In this document: one piece after another, positions 6,370 to 6,411 of the stretch | Layout: each line of letters opens with the position of its first letter | Numbering within the stretch: the first letter of the stretch is position 1 | The notes under the pieces: model-generated | What the model saw: only the letters and a program-made list of their open reading frames with translations | Databases searched by the model: none | Told to the model about the DNA's origin: nothing | Assembly (NCBI GenBank): GCA_004356305.1 | Contig: SMXJ01000129.1 | Span: 1 to 6,411, forward strand | Reading direction: 5' to 3' | Source of the DNA: Bacteroidota bacterium | Lineage (GTDB): Bacteria > Bacteroidota > Bacteroidia > Flavobacteriales > Flavobacteriaceae | Length of the DNA stretch: 6,411 bases | Program-made: the position numbers and the translations under genes

Positions 6370-6411
6370 TAAAGATTAAAGGGGATAACCTTATTTTTTT
6401 AATAGTTACTG

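Noticed and set aside
6375..6402. AAGG...CCTT inverted repeat before a T-rich run upstream of aspS
   Set aside because: The stem is only 4 bases and no plus-strand gene leads into it within the window.
1..6411. A defence island, mobile element, phage or CRISPR system
   Set aside because: All genes but one belong to well-known housekeeping or transport families, composition looks uniform, and there is no transposase, integrase, direct-repeat array or tRNA-associated junction.

Overview
This is an ordinary chromosomal segment from a member of the Flavobacteriia (phylum Bacteroidota). The evidence is the protein wording: TadA, Dxs, the cold-shock protein and AspRS all read like flavobacterial versions. 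It also includes low-to-moderate GC by eye, AT-rich intergenic gaps, start codons without strong Shine-Dalgarno sequences, and TAnnTTTG boxes (the Bacteroidetes -7 promoter element) just upstream of dxs and aspS. The organism assignment is inferred from recalled family patterns, not from a search.

Layout from left to right. Positions 1-1519 hold the first 506 codons of dxs on the minus strand. The gene starts at a GTG and its 3' end is cut by the window edge. The divergent gap 1520-1663 separates it from tadA (1664-2110, plus strand) and contains two opposed TAnnTTTG boxes, a hairpin with a T-run, and a near-perfect palindrome just before the tadA start. The gap 2111-2199 holds a short palindrome and a clear intrinsic terminator for the cold-shock gene that converges on tadA. 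A cold-shock protein follows (2200-2397, minus). Next on the minus strand comes a block transcribed in the order aspS (6336-4582), a CLC chloride channel/transporter with C-terminal CBS domains (4535-2748), and a small two-helix membrane protein (2739-2494). Gaps of 46 and 8 bases with no visible terminator suggest one transcript.

Functionally the genes are mostly housekeeping: isoprenoid precursor synthesis (dxs), tRNA wobble inosine formation (tadA), RNA chaperoning (csp) and charging of tRNA-Asp (aspS). The accessory part is the CLC protein and the small membrane protein behind it. The CLC has an unusual set of pore residues, and the small protein has no function I can name. I found no mobile element, phage gene, CRISPR array, tRNA or rRNA. 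No coding-free stretch exceeds 300 bases. I see no convincing new multi-gene system. The most interesting points are the CLC/small-protein pair, the CLC pore substitutions, and the structured dxs-tadA divergent region.
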